A stretch of 64,000 bases of DNA from Brevipalpus yothersi (Eukaryota > Arthropoda > Arachnida > Trombidiformes > Tenuipalpidae). The notes beneath the pieces were generated by a model. The model saw only the letters and a list, made by a program, of their open reading frames with translations. It was not told the origin of the DNA and did not search any database. Positions 21,465 to 33,422 of this stretch are shown in pieces. Both the position numbers and the translations under genes were made by a program. How positions within the stretch are numbered: the stretch's first letter is position 1; the number at the start of each line of letters is the position of its first letter. The DNA lies in NCBI GenBank assembly GCA_003956705.1, contig QZCP01000279.1, forward strand, positions 186,001 through 250,000. The letters are read 5' to 3'.

Positions 21465-24400
21465 ATGAATTTTCTGAAGAATTTCATTCTACTCCTCCTA
21501 CTTCTACAATCAATTCAGTTATGTGTAACCGGTAAGTCATAATTTTTGAGTTTGAAAGTTAACTGACTTCGAACCATTTTCAAGACATGCCGACTTGGTT
21601 CGACTATTTCAGAGAAAGAATTTCTCTCAAAGTGGAAGTTAGTCAAAAAATTTCAGCAACTCTGACAGAAAAGGTATTTATAGTACATGTATTTAAAAGA
21701 ATATCCAGACAAGTGACTCTGTTTCTCAATCTCTAAAGGACACAGGGCAATCATTTAAAATAACACAAATTGTAGATGCTAAAAATGATTGGTCGACAAT
21801 AAACATTCAAACAGCTGATGAAGGTTTTCAAATATTTTATCGCTTCAATAAAGATCAAAGATATTTAATTCGAGGTGAGATTGAAGAATTTTCTATTTTA
21901 CACACTCAAGTTATTAATATTAATACATCTCATGCTCTTTTTTCTAAAGGAAATGAATGTATTCTGCTCGAATGGCCAACTTTCGATGAGTCGAAAAAAC
22001 CAATCATCTCTCAAAGCGTTCTAACTGATTTCGTTCTGGCTCTAGGACCACATCGTGTTTCAGAACCCAAAATATTTATTGGTGAATTTAGTCCACATCT
22101 TGACTCTGAGTTGGATGATCCAAGAGGATTCAAAAGTTTCGTGAGAGAAAAATTTCATGATAATATGTTAGCTGCATGGTCCTATTCAGGTATAATTGCT
22201 TCTGATGTCCCCTTGACCGATTATCCTAAATAGACATAATTTTTGGTCAATAGAAGTTCCCATGTTCGATTCACCTGACTCAAGATCAAAGCCATTTCGG
22301 ATATCTTTCTATGAGAAGAATTCTAAAAAAAAGTTGATTTTGGAGATTTATGATTGGGTTGAGCCTTATGAAGTGCAAGAGTTAGCGATGGTAAGAGAAC
22401 TTCACGCATTAAATAATTAGATAGTTTAATAATTGAGTTTACTCACTTCTATTGAAATTAAAATTTAACTCTAAAATTAACGCTGCATTCTTCAAGAAAC
22501 CTGGAATTGGATGCCTTGGAATGGAAACAATTTTGGAGATCAAAAATTTTCCGAGTTCAGCTCACCGATTTACCCTCGTTTCAGCTGATTCAAGTGAAGA
22601 AGAGGAGAGTAAATCTAAGGTGAGAATTTACTATTCTTGCATAGTGATTCTAATTGCATTCAAAATTGGGTCAAGAATACTCTGTATTGTATTGATTACG
22701 CTTTTATTTCTAGGTATATGTTCATCAAAGATATGGTTTCACTCAAACTGAATCTTTGGATAGAGGATCTGCGATAATTTTTGATCATAGATTAGGGATC
22801 GAATACCAGTTCCGAACTAAGAACAAAAAAACATTATGTGAAGTGAAAACTTTGAGTAAAAAAGATTATCGAATATTAAACATGATAAATAAGTTCGGAC
22901 AAAATGAAGAGGCAGTATTTCCGCTTGGAAAAATGCATTATTTGGGCCAAGAACTTAGAGTGAGTTGAGAGAAGAATCCATATCAAATTAATTTGAAAAG
23001 TAAATATTGTCTGAAAATCAGGAAGATCTTCCAAACAAACTCTACAACGTTTGGGAGAGTGTCGTCTTGGATGAATCCTATGAAAACAAAAAGTATTCCA
23101 AAATAGTAGGAACGGTATATTCAATCAAAAAGGTGAGTGCGATCAATTTTTCAATATTTTTCTCCATCATGAATTGCTATTTTCAAGTCTCAAGAAACAG
23201 GATTAGGTGAGCAAGAGTTCGACATTCCTGTCATACTAAAGATAAACGGCTATTCTAAAGATAAAGAGGTGAGATAATCAAACTCAGCTAAATCATGGAA
23301 TTCGAAAGTCCCCAGTGTTTCTCAAACAGGAAGGAAATTACATTCAAAAGTTGCGTAAAGAATTCAGAATATTCGATTTTAGTGGATGGAAATTCAGTTC
23401 AGTGCTACCAGGTCCATATCATATCAAAGATTGTTTCAATGAGCTCGATGATGATCGCCAAGAGGTGAGAATCCTCATGAAAAGTACAATTGGTGAGTGA
23501 GACATGATAAATCGTTGCTAGAGGTATTTATTTATCCACTTTATACGATATTTCAACCAATCTAACAGATTCTACGAAGGAGATTGATTATCAGAAGTTC
23601 GATGAAATGATTAGGTCTGTACTTTTCAAGAAAATTTTCTCTTCAATTTCGATATCAGCACTGAGAATATCAAGCATTAGTCTGAAATTTAGTCAAGATT
23701 TAATCGTCGCTCATGTCACCTTCTTAAGGAGACCTTCGCTGGAAAGTAAGTGAAAAATGATCTACTTGAAAAAATATCATAATTGACTTATGTGATTTCA
23801 ATTTGAAAATTAGAATCATATCTAACAAAGAGAATCAAAATTGACCTAAACAAATATCCGGATAGGGAAATTTATTCAGACCCAGGCTCATGTTTCAAGT
23901 CAGCTCGAGAATCGATGAAGAGGTGAGTAATTCTAATAACGCTGCTCTCAATGTGTAACAAATTTTTTCAACCGAAAACCAGAAAATTCATTTCATGTCC
24001 CTCAGAAAGAGTTTGCATCATGCTTTCAGAGAATCAAAAAGTCTCAGAAATTCAATCAGGAGAAATTGAATGCATCCTGCATAGTAGCCAGGAAGCTTCG
24101 CTGGAAAAGTCAATAAACGAAACTGAACTGAATTTCGTGGCAGAGGATTTGAGTGAAAGTTTCAAAAATAAGCCAAGAGTCTCAATGGTGAGCACAGGAT
24201 TACCTAATCTCTCAGTTAGGGCTGTCTTAATAGACGATACTGGAAACTTTCGAAATGGAATTCTAGGAATCACTCCAAATCAGCATTTTGTTCCAAACGG
24301 TCAGGAAATCATTGGAATTGAGGGAGTGAAAAACTACGCCGAATGTGCTAACGCTTGTCATCGTGGAGGTTTATCCGATTGTACTGCATTTTCATTTTGC

Positions 24401-25267
24401 CCTAGAGAGGAACAAGAATATTCTAGTTGTATACTTTCGTCTGTTGGAAGTCCTGAAAAGTTCCTTCAGAGAGTAAATTCAGTATGTTTTGTTGTACAGT
24501 TGCAGCCAAAATCTTCCTGGATAAAAGTTGCCGAAGGAAACTTTGCTCCTGAAAGTTATATGAAGGTATTTCCAGCTTCAACGGAAGCTTGCTCCAAAGT
24601 TTGTTTCTCATACGATTATTGTAAAGGATTTGCTGTCTGTTCTTCAGCACCTTCTGAGAGAGGATGTTTCCTTTTGAACGAAACTCAGCCATCTCTCACC
24701 AAAACTGATGATGAATATTGTGAAATTTATCGAGGTGAGCCGAGCTTTGGGATCGATTTTTGAGATCCAAATGTCGTTGTTCTTGAGTTGATTTTAGCCA
24801 ATTTTCTTCTAGCCAAGAATCCTCAGGCTTTCACTCGAACAGGATTTGAACTGACTCAAGGAGTAATCGCTTCTTATTCGAACATTATCTATGATGAATG
24901 TGCAGACTTGTGTCTCAATTCGAAAGATGTTCAATGTCTCTCCTTCAACTATTGTGATGATCTAACTTGCCAGTTATCAAATGAGATAATCGGAAATCAA
25001 AGTAAACCTTACACTAAACCTGGAAAAAATTGTTACAATTATCAACTCAGTTCTGAACTCATCAGAGATCCAGTAATGGATCCTTCGATCGAATCAATTT
25101 CTGCTTTCGCAAAAATAGCAATTTTTGGAATTGTTGCTTCGATTTTGATTGTTGGAATACTTTTAGGATTCACTGTTTCGCATGTCTTTCTCAGACGTAG
25201 GCGAGAAAGAATACTCTCTCCCACCTTTGTTTCATTCAAACAAGAATTGGACGATGACGATTTGTAA
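21465..25267 (+). CDS. LolA-like/PAN-domain type I membrane protein, paralogue B
   Basis: Fourteen exons (21465-21531, 21585-21673, 21739-21874, 21950-22189, 22254-22390, 22498-22620, 22715-22960, 23022-23132, 23188-23268, 23330-23492, 23569-23745, 23814-23922, 23983-24734, 24813-25267) join to 961 residues, close to the 957 of paralogue A. Seen: a signal peptide (NFLKNFILLLLLLQSIQLC); ectodomain repeats with a KPGIGC box matching LPPGNGC of A and a RGSAIIFDHRLGIEYQF strand; PAN/Apple modules (CANACHRGGLSDCTAFSFC, CSKVCFSYDYCKGFAVC, CADLCLNSKDVQCLSFNYC); a transmembrane helix (IAIFGIVASILIVGILLGF); a basic stop-transfer RRRRER; and a short acidic tail ending ELDDDDL. The last exons correspond one to one with those of A, so the pair arose by tandem duplication. 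Protein identity between the two looks low, implying an old duplication. Confidence 0.75.
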
Positions 25268-25424
25268 GAATCTGATTTTAAGGGGAAAATCTATCTCTTA
25301 ATTAAAATACCGACTACCGGGCAGTTAATATTTTTGCCTTTCTAACTAACAAATCGACTTCTAACAACTTCACATGTAGAATGTATGATTGCGATGATTT
25401 ATTGAAACCAAAAAGTTTTCCAAA

Positions 25425-25773
25425 TGTGATTTTATGAGAATTGTCAGCAAAAGATGACTTTTTGATCTCGCCAACAGCCGAATCATGAAGAGTTAGTTTG
25501 GCTGGCCTCAACGGTGGAAGTATATCAATGTTGCAAGTGTGAAATGATTGAAAGATTTCCTCGTTACAACCATCCATTGAAATTGCTGGAAACCAGGAAA
25601 GGTACAATGTCACCGTATTTACACAGCTCGATTGTAATTTGAAAACTTTTCTCTCTTTCGAAAAAAGGGCAATGTGGTGAGTGGCGTAATTGTTTCACAG
25701 CGATATGCTTTCAATTACTGGATGAGATTGGTTGATTGGAATGATCATGTTTGGAATGAAGTGTATTGGTAAA
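25425..25773 (+). pseudogene. partial NGLY1 pseudogene
   Basis: This stretch matches 27301-27656 of the intact NGLY1 gene at roughly nine bases in ten, including the intron and both splice junctions, so it arose by DNA duplication and not by retroposition. It covers the end of exon 1, intron 1 and exon 2. A CGA codon is now TGA (in ACTTTTTGATCTCG), the Arg of the RCGEW box is replaced by Gln, and a codon is lost before the catalytic-His region. No flanking exons are present. It begins about 160 bases after the stop of paralogue B. Confidence 0.85.
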
Positions 25774-25890
25774 ACTTTGTTGTAAAAAATTTCTACAAAA
25801 TTTATAATTTGTTGGAGACAGTGTTGAATGCTACTGTTTCAGGCTGGTGAAAAAGGCACTGATTGTGAGGCACCTATATTTAAAAGTAAA

Positions 25891-26451
25891 TCATGGCTTT
25901 GTATTTCTTTTATTCGAAAATTTTGATAAAATTTTTCCAAATGAGTCAGATGATTCATCACGGGTAGAATTCAAGTGGTCCTCGAGAGATGGAATTCGAT
26001 CCTTTTTACAAGTTACCCGATGAAAATTGATCAAAGCAAACTTTTCAGCACGTGTCCGACCAGATGATGCACGACTAATAGCGGAAGATGCTGATGATTC
26101 AGGAGCTTGAGTATTTGGCTCTGGAAGTGGAAAAGTTTTCTCGAGAATTTTTCCAAATGCTTCGATGAATCCATCGAAAAGATTTTCCATCACCGGCTTC
26201 TTATCGTTCATGATGCGAAGCCACTTTTCCTTCAGACTTCTTTTCTCCTCTTCCAAATTGACCGGATATTCGACACTCACAAGTTGATTAAATATGTCTC
26301 TGGCAGTTTCGAAGATCTCCTCATCAGAAGTTGGATCCGGACCAGAGAGCAAATCATTAACATTGCCATTCGTATTTTGTGGATAGAAAAAAGTTTTGAA
26401 TCCATGCATAATCATATACATTTCAGCTATACGTGTTGTTGTTGAGTCCAT
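25891..26451 (-). CDS. orphan hydrophilic protein
   Basis: Single-exon ORF of 186 residues from the ATG at 26451 (MDSTTTRIAEMYMIMHGF). The N-terminal two thirds looks folded and helical with aromatic residues (ETARDIFNQLVSVEYPVNL, SLKEKWLRIMND, NLFDGFIEAFGKILEKTF). The C-terminal third is Ser/Ala/Arg-rich and probably disordered. There is no signal peptide or membrane segment. It sits on the opposite strand between the NGLY1 pseudogene and the intact NGLY1. I do not recognise the family; upstream exons on the minus strand cannot be excluded. Confidence 0.5.
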   Translation of the reverse strand: MDSTTTRIAEMYMIMHGFKTFFYPQNTNGNVNDLLSGPDPTSDEEIFETARDIFNQLVSVEYPVNLEEEKRSLKEKWLRIMNDKKPVMENLFDGFIEAFGKILEKTFPLPEPNTQAPESSASSAISRASSGRTRAEKFALINFHRVTCKKDRIPSLEDHLNSTRDESSDSFGKILSKFSNKRNTKP

Positions 26452-26955
26452 GATGAACACAAGATGATCACAGAGTTGAGAAGACTTGAACACTACTTCA
26501 GAGGAACAAGCTAATCGAGAGAGATCACAGAAACTTAGTAATTAAACAAAAATTCCAATTAAATCGATTAACTACACTTCATCAGTTTCTTCAATACAGA
26601 AGCTATTCAAAATCTGCCCGCAAAATTTGAAACTGACATCTATTGAAAAAGTAAACAACATTCCAGATGTTGCACATCAACAATAAACATCAACAATCTA
26701 GTCGTGATGAAAATTTTATTATTTAAACTTTAGTTCACAAGATGTGATAGATGCTACCGCTTTATTTTGTATGCTTGAGTGGAAAGTTATCAAGAAATTA
26801 ATCAGATAATACACACATGGTAAAAGATTCTGGATGATAATGTGAGCAGCTGATAGTGGAAAAATTTTCAACATCATTCTGTGGGTGATCATCATCATTT
26901 TCCTTTGGAGGTGATTTATCTTGTTGGCAGAAAGAAGGTGATTAGGAGACTCATC
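26452..26955. other. intergenic region between divergent orphan gene and NGLY1
   Basis: No gene seen. An in-frame non-ATG extension precedes the NGLY1 Met at 26956 but has no support. It should contain the promoters of both flanking genes. Confidence 0.4.
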
Positions 26956-28148
26956 ATGTCATCTGTTCGAGATATAATACGACAAAGTTCTAATTTACGG
27001 CCACGAAATCCTCAAGAGGTTCAATTCATTCATCATCTGTCCACTTATTGGGATGGCTTCAGGCTGTACAAGGAAGATGCTGTGATGAGAAAAGCAAAAT
27101 CAGTTGTACCCATTGAAGAGATGGAATCAAAGTGTGTTGAGAGATTGGCTCAACTTGCCCTTGATTCAAGTGAGGACGAAAAGAAGAAGAGCTCAACATC
27201 ATCATCACAATCATCTTCATTGGAAAAATTTGGCAAAAATGATATATTTTTCCAGCTGCTATTGGAATGGTTCAAAAAGGACTTCTTCAAGTGGTACGAT
27301 TGTGGGTTTTGTGAGAATTGTCAGCAAAAGATGACTTTTCGATCTCGCCAACAACCGAACCATGAAGAGTTGGTTTGGCTGGCCTCAACGGTGGAAGTAT
27401 ATCAATGTTGCAAGTGTGAAATGATTGAAAGATTTCCTCGATACAATCATCCATTGAAGTTGTTGGAAACCAGGAAAGGTACAATGTCATCGTATTTACA
27501 CAGCTCAATTGTAATTTGAAAACTTTTCTCTCTTTCGAAAAAAGGGCGATGTGGCGAGTGGCGTAATTGTTTTACAGCGATATGCTATGCTTTCAATTAC
27601 GAGATGAGATTGGTTGATGATTGGAATGACCATGTCTGGAATGAAGTGTATTGGTAAGACTCCGGTGAACATTTTTTTCTGGTGATTAATTATCTTGTTC
27701 CTATTTTTATAGCCAAACCCAGAAAAGATGGATCCATTGTGACTGCTGTGAGAATGCTTATGACACTCCATTGATGTATGAAACCGGGTGGGGTAAAAAG
27801 GAAACCTATTGTATTGCTCTTTCGGAGACTGAAGTACAAGATGTCACATGGCGTTATACAAGAGAGCCTGAAAAAGTGATTTCTAGAAGAGAATTTCTGT
27901 GTCGTCCATCATGGTTGAATTCAGTTTTACTTACACTAACGAATTCAATGCAAGAAAAATTATCTCCTGAAAGACGAAAATTTCTGATTGATCGCAGAAT
28001 TGCAGAGATGGTAGATTTCGTTTGGCTCCCAGGTTCTTTGAAAGAGGTTAAAGAAGACGAATTGAAAGGTAGAATTTCTGGAGCAGTCAATTGGAAGTTA
28101 TCTCGAAACGAAATGCCTGAAGTGGGATCAAAGAGTGGCAACTCTTAA
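26956..28148 (+). CDS. NGLY1: peptide:N-glycanase, catalytic core only
   Basis: Three exons (26956-27478, 27545-27653, 27713-28148) join to 355 residues. PNGase removes N-glycans from misfolded glycoproteins in the cytosol during ER-associated degradation. The zinc site is visible as two CxxC pairs (CGFCENC and CCKC). The transglutaminase-type triad follows: the nucleophile Cys in RCGEWRNCF, His in WNDHVWNEVY and Asp in RWIHCDCCENA. Downstream is the family block PLMYETGWGKKETYCIALS followed by DVTWRY. No PUB domain precedes the core and the protein stops about 110 residues after this block, so the PAW mannose-binding domain of the animal enzyme is absent or unrecognisable. A partial broken copy lies 1.5 kb upstream. 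Confidence 0.92.
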
Positions 28149-28264
28149 TAGTGATCACTGTCTTCTTCAGATAATTCATTTTTTTCGTTACAAGAGAAAA
28201 TCAAACTCAATTATACAATAACAAGCTTTATTTATGAGAATAAAATAATTATTTTTTTGTTTAA

Positions 28265-31200
28265 TTACACCATGTAAGGGTAATCATCATGAAAAGATCT
28301 CTGATCTGATCGCTGAGAAGCTGGAGAATAAGTTTCTCTTGTTGATCCGGCTCCTGCAATCGAACCGTGATGTGAAGATGAATAATTTTGTCTACTTAAT
28401 GAAGAGTACGCTCCGCTTGGTACAGGGTGATTCATCATGGTAGAGAGGAAAGGTGGTGGTGGAGGAGGAGGAGGAGGAGGAATATCAGTAGCGGACCATT
28501 CAGGAGGCCATGAAGTACTGGCAGAATTATCGAATTGAATAGATGTATCTCCTATTGGCATTGGTGGAGGCGGAGGAAAAACTGCCCTATTCGAATTAGG
28601 ACCCTGAGCTTGGGCCATGACTACCTGTCTCATTCTCTCATTCTCGAACTTGAAGTATTCAAGAGAACGGCGAAGTTCTTTCTCTCTAACCAATATTTCG
28701 TTACATTGTCTTTCCAGCCCTCTCATGCGGGCCAATTGGTCATTTTCATTGATCTCCCATTGTTCACGCATTCTAGCGAGTTGACATCTTAATTCTTCAT
28801 TCTCTTGGCGGAAAGAGGTATCAGCTCCCAGTTTTGCCATGAGCTCGTTCTTCTCGATTCTCAAGCTCTCGATTTCTCTACTAGTCTCCCGTTGCTGCTC
28901 ATGGAAGTAAGTTTTCATCTTCTCTTCACCAATTTTGGCTTCATCCCTCTCCCGGAAAGCGTTTTCTACCATGACCTCTGCGTTCTTCACTTTCATTTCC
29001 GCCTCTGCAAGCTTTGCCACCAATTGGTTCTTCTCCTCTCTTATCTTTTCGACGAGTGCATGTTGTGACCTGTTATCAATCAATTCAGCATAATCTCTAT
29101 CTCCAAGAGGTTTTTGCTCATTAACCAGATTTAACGCATGTTCGACTTGCTCACGTAGGCTGATAAGCTCATCATCTTTGCTGGAAAGACGGTTTCTAAG
29201 AGATTCCAAATCAGATTCGAGAGACTTTTTGGCTTCTTCAATATCCTGGTACTTTGAATTCAAGTCGTCATGGTCAGAAGATAGTTCTGTCAGCCTCGAT
29301 TCCAGATCTTCTTTCTGACTTTTTAGTTGATCAAGTTCACTTTTCAACTCAAAACTACTTTTCTCTGCCTCCAAATAATTCTTTTTATGCTCTTCGAGAT
29401 CTTTCTGCAAAATATCGATCTTTGCTTGTAGAACTTTACAGTTATTTGTCTTTTCTAGAATATCCTTCTGAAGCTCTTTATGATCTCTCTCAGACTGAAA
29501 GAGGAAAACAGTTAATTAATTTCCAATAAAAAGATCGATGCATTGATACACACTTTTTCCTTGTACTGCTGGAGCTCTTCAAGTTCGGCATAAAGTTGAT
29601 CTCGCTGAGCTTCCAGACTTTTTGACTCTTGAGATGCTCTCTCCATCTTTTGCTGTGAATGAATGAGTTTATGATTGCAGTTAAGCTGTTCAATTGTCAT
29701 TAGAGACTTACCTCTCTTCTTCTTAAATCTTCTTCTCTTGCTCGAGAGTTTCTCTCAAGATCCTTGATTTGCTTTATTGCACTATCAAGCTCACATGCTA
29801 GATGATCTCTTTCCAAACCGATGTCGTGTACTTGTTTGTCTTTTCGACACAGTTCTTCTCTACTAGCATCACGATCACTTTTATAGGAGAAGAAAGAATG
29901 AACGGTGAACATCATTAACCAAAATATGCTAACAACAATTATGAGAACAAAAACTCGTAAAGGAAAATCGACGTGTTCCAACGAATCCCTCAAAGGCTCT
30001 GGAAGCAAATCGGTGAGCAAGGCGAATCCTGGAATGGCCGAATATTCCAAAGATTTTGAATCAGAAAACATTTCTTTCGTTAAATTAGGCTCCACCGGTA
30101 AGGCATACTTCGACTCATCGGAAGGCGATGAGTGTTGTGTCAACGATGCTGAATTATCAGCGTGTTGATTGTGGCGTGCTGTTCCATCTGGTGTCAAATT
30201 GTTGGACACCGATTCACTAAATCTAGAGCCTCTATCATCGTTAGTCATTTGATTCTGAGAAGAAGGATCTAATTTTGAAGAATCGCTTCCCATGGCATCA
30301 TGAGACTGATGAGCAACATTCACATTAGCTGGATCATTTGGAAAAACTTTTGCACTAGGATCATTCAGTTGAGAGGCTAATCCAATCGAGAGTTCTGGCT
30401 GATCAGCACTAGATATCGAAGGTGCTTGTTGATCGGTTGATTGAGGTTGAATTTCTCGTGGAAAATCAGGGGAAGGTGTTGGAACGATCGCACTTTGCAC
30501 GCTGGGCTTCTCATAAATCATATTTTCTTTTGATTCATCAATCACAATCTCTTCTTCCGAATCAGATCGTTCTTCCTCTTCCGCATCTCCATTTTCATCC
30601 TCTGCATCATCTGTTTCTGTACTAACTTCGTTCGCTTCATCTCTCTGATGAGCATTTACACTGCTAAAGGCGGAAGGATTTTCTTCAGGTCGTTTAGTGT
30701 CTTGTGTGGCTGAAACATTTGGCTGACTGAGGTCTGGAGAAGATAGGTTGTTGTTAGCTGATACTCCAGTGTCAAATGTCTCTTTTTCCTGGCTAGAACT
30801 TGGTAACACTGTTTCCCGAGTTGACTCGACATTCGGAGAAGAATGCTGTGAGTTTTCAGAGCCGAGTAAAGAGCCATTAGATACGTCACTATTAGACGGA
30901 ATTTCCTCATTCCCTTCTCTAGGAATTTCTGGTGATGAACTAGTTTCGCCACGGTTGATTTTGATCGATGCATTTTCAGGTGTTGCATTAGATTTTTCTC
31001 CAGCCAGTTCTTGAAATTGATTATTATCAGAGAATGTAGGCGCTTCTGTAACGTTTTTAGTAGAAGTAGTTTCAGACGAAATGTTGATATTCGGAGAGTT
31101 CACTTGCTCAGATTTCATGGTCTCATTTATTTTCAATGCATCTGTAGGAGTATTGTTTTCTGATACCAATCTTTCAGGAGCATTATTCTTGACACTAGTT

Positions 31201-32048
31201 TCTTCCATATGCAAATTCTGAGTATCTGAAGTGATGAAAGACTCAACGCTTCTTTTATGAATTTCATGGTTACCACGAGGCTGATCTTTAACATCATTAG
31301 ATTTGGGAACAGAATTTTCATGAGCAGAATGATTGGTCTCAGATAGAGATTCATTTGCTGAGCTTAATGATTCGCCACTAATTCTGGATTCACTCATGGA
31401 AATGTTCATCTGTTCTGATGTGGACGTATTCACACTTGACGTGTCAGAACTGTGAATCTCATTGATGGTATCGTTGAGCTGAGAATCTTCTACCTTAGAA
31501 CTGTTATAAGAGCTTTCCAAGTTATGACTAGTTGGGTTGGAGGAGTTAGTGGATACATCATGTGTAGAAGTTTTGTTTGCTACATCAGAGTCATGAATGT
31601 TAGAGTTATTCACAAATTCTTGCTTCAAGTCCGAAGCACCATCACCAGTTTTAAGTTCTTCATTCCTCTCAGAAGGCCGAGAGACCACCGAAGGAGGAAG
31701 GGAAGAAGGTGAATTTATTTGAGGTGTTTGGTCATTAAAGTAAGGCGATGGTGATGGTCTGAGAACACCGACATCAACTTCAGGTGAAGGTGGTGGTCCC
31801 AAAGGCAGTGGAGATCTCGCTGGACCAGGATAAGAATTTGCCGATTGCTGTTGCTGTTGTTGATTTGATGATGGATCAGAATGGACTTGAGACGAAGAAT
31901 CGGGCACAAGCTTATCCAGTAGAGCTGGTGGCTTATCTGCCTTGTTTATGTTATGTATCAAATTAGGGGAGCTTGGCTCAATCTCATCACAGTTATTCTT
32001 AATGCAGTAAACGGTTAGAAAAAACAAGAGATGATAATATTTACACAT
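28265..32048 (-). CDS. MIA3: TANGO1/cTAGE5-family ER export receptor
   Basis: Three exons (32048-29712, 29652-29554, 29494-28265) join to 1221 residues. Seen in order: a signal-like hydrophobic start (YYHLLFFLTVYC); about 620 residues of Ser/Asn/Glu-rich lumenal sequence with a poly-Gln run; a partial membrane hairpin and transmembrane helix (VFVLIIVVSIFWLMMFTVHSFF); a long cytosolic coiled coil across all three exons; and a C-terminal proline-rich domain with a run of ten prolines and a PPPPPMP motif. In animals this family sits at ER exit sites, binds Sec23 through the proline-rich domain and helps load bulky cargo such as collagen. The lumenal SH3-like domain expected at the N-terminus of TANGO1 is not visible. 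Confidence 0.85.
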
Positions 32049-32619
32049 ACTTATTCAAATGATGATGATGATACCCTGAAAGAAACTAAATTGTGAATAT
32101 GTAAAAATTTTGAACAATTCAATTATACTGGACAATATCTTCGCAGTTGATAAACATAATAGTTCGAAGATCAAAAGAAATTGATTTTCATCACTTGATA
32201 AACATGATCATGATAAACTACTTCCACACCAAGTATCAAAACAATGTCGGATTAACCATCAACATCAGCATCAACATCATCATGCAGAACATGTCCAAAA
32301 AGTCTGTTGCGCATACAAGCCGCTTTTTGGTGGCGCTTTAAATTTGTCCATTTTTACAAGATTTTTGGTCACGAAAATCAATTGTGTTTAACTGTGATCA
32401 CATTTTTCATATGCTGTTGCTTAATTCTCTCATCAGAAGATGATGATGATCAAATCAGTGAACAATTTTCGATGATCTGATTGTTGTGAATTTAAGTGTT
32501 CTGTGGAGTTGATCAGTGAGAAAGTGTTGTTGCTTTGATATCGCGCTTTAAACACGTGCTTTTTTTGGCTACACAAGTTTTGATTAAGATATTGATCATT
32601 TGTGAGAATAGTATTCAAA
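32049..32619. promoter_or_regulatory. bidirectional promoter region between MIA3 and IMP3
   Basis: The two genes are head to head with 571 bases between start codons. No TATA box is evident. The stretch is AT-rich with repeated ATCATGATAAAC-like segments, and contains a short GC-richer patch near 32310-32340. A shared promoter is inferred from spacing and orientation only. Confidence 0.4.
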
Positions 32620-33318
32620 ATGGTTCGAAAATTGAAGTATCATGAACAAAAATTGTTAAAGAAGGTAGATTTCATCAATTGGGAAAGTCGAAATGTTAAG
32701 GAGATTGCTATTATGCGTAAATTCCATGTATCAAGAGAAGAATTCACGAGGTGAGTTGATCAATCTTCATTATGAATTAAACCATGAGATGAGTGAAATG
32801 CTGATGAAATTTAATCGAAATCTGTTATCTTTAAATGCTCTGTTACTTAGGTACAATAAGCTAGTCCATTCGATTCGAGACATAGTCAGCAAAATATCTG
32901 CTCTACCTACAAATGGATTTCGAGTTCAGACATCAGCTGAATTGATCGAAAAATTGTATAATATTGGACTTATTCGCACTAAAAGACTCAAAAAATGTCA
33001 GAACGTTACTGTTAAATCATTCTGTCGCCGAAGATTACCAGTCTATATGATACAGAGTGGTATGATTGATGCTCCATTAGCAGTTGCTGGTAAGTAATTG
33101 AGAAAATATTTCTTTTACTCTCGTTGAATGAGTCTAACTATTTTCATCTTTCTGAAGTTAAATACGTTAAACATGGCCACGTTCGTGTAGGTCCGAATGT
33201 TGTTCGAGATCCCGCATTCTTGGTGACACGAAATCATGAAGACTTTGTCACTTGGACTGCTGGATTCCAACAGAAGATTCAAACATACAAGGACACGAGA
33301 GATGATTATGTTGATTAA
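32620..33318 (+). CDS. IMP3: U3 small nucleolar ribonucleoprotein IMP3
   Basis: Three exons (32620-32750, 32851-33089, 33158-33318) join to 176 residues, close to the human 184. The N-terminus MVRKLKYHEQKLLKKVDF is almost diagnostic. The S4-type RNA-binding part follows (KSFCRRRLPVYMIQSGM, then YVKHGHVRVGPNVVRDPAFL and VTRNHEDFVTW), and the protein ends with the family's short acidic tail (RDDYVD). IMP3 is part of the small-subunit processome, where it helps U3 snoRNA base-pair with pre-rRNA in the nucleolus. Both introns are under 110 bases. Confidence 0.95.
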
Positions 33319-33422
33319 AAGTTTTTTTGGAAATTCATTTCATCTCATATCATCTAATAAGTTACCTAATTACTACTGATGTTGATGGTTTATCACTAAA
33401 CATATAATTTATTTTGTGATTT

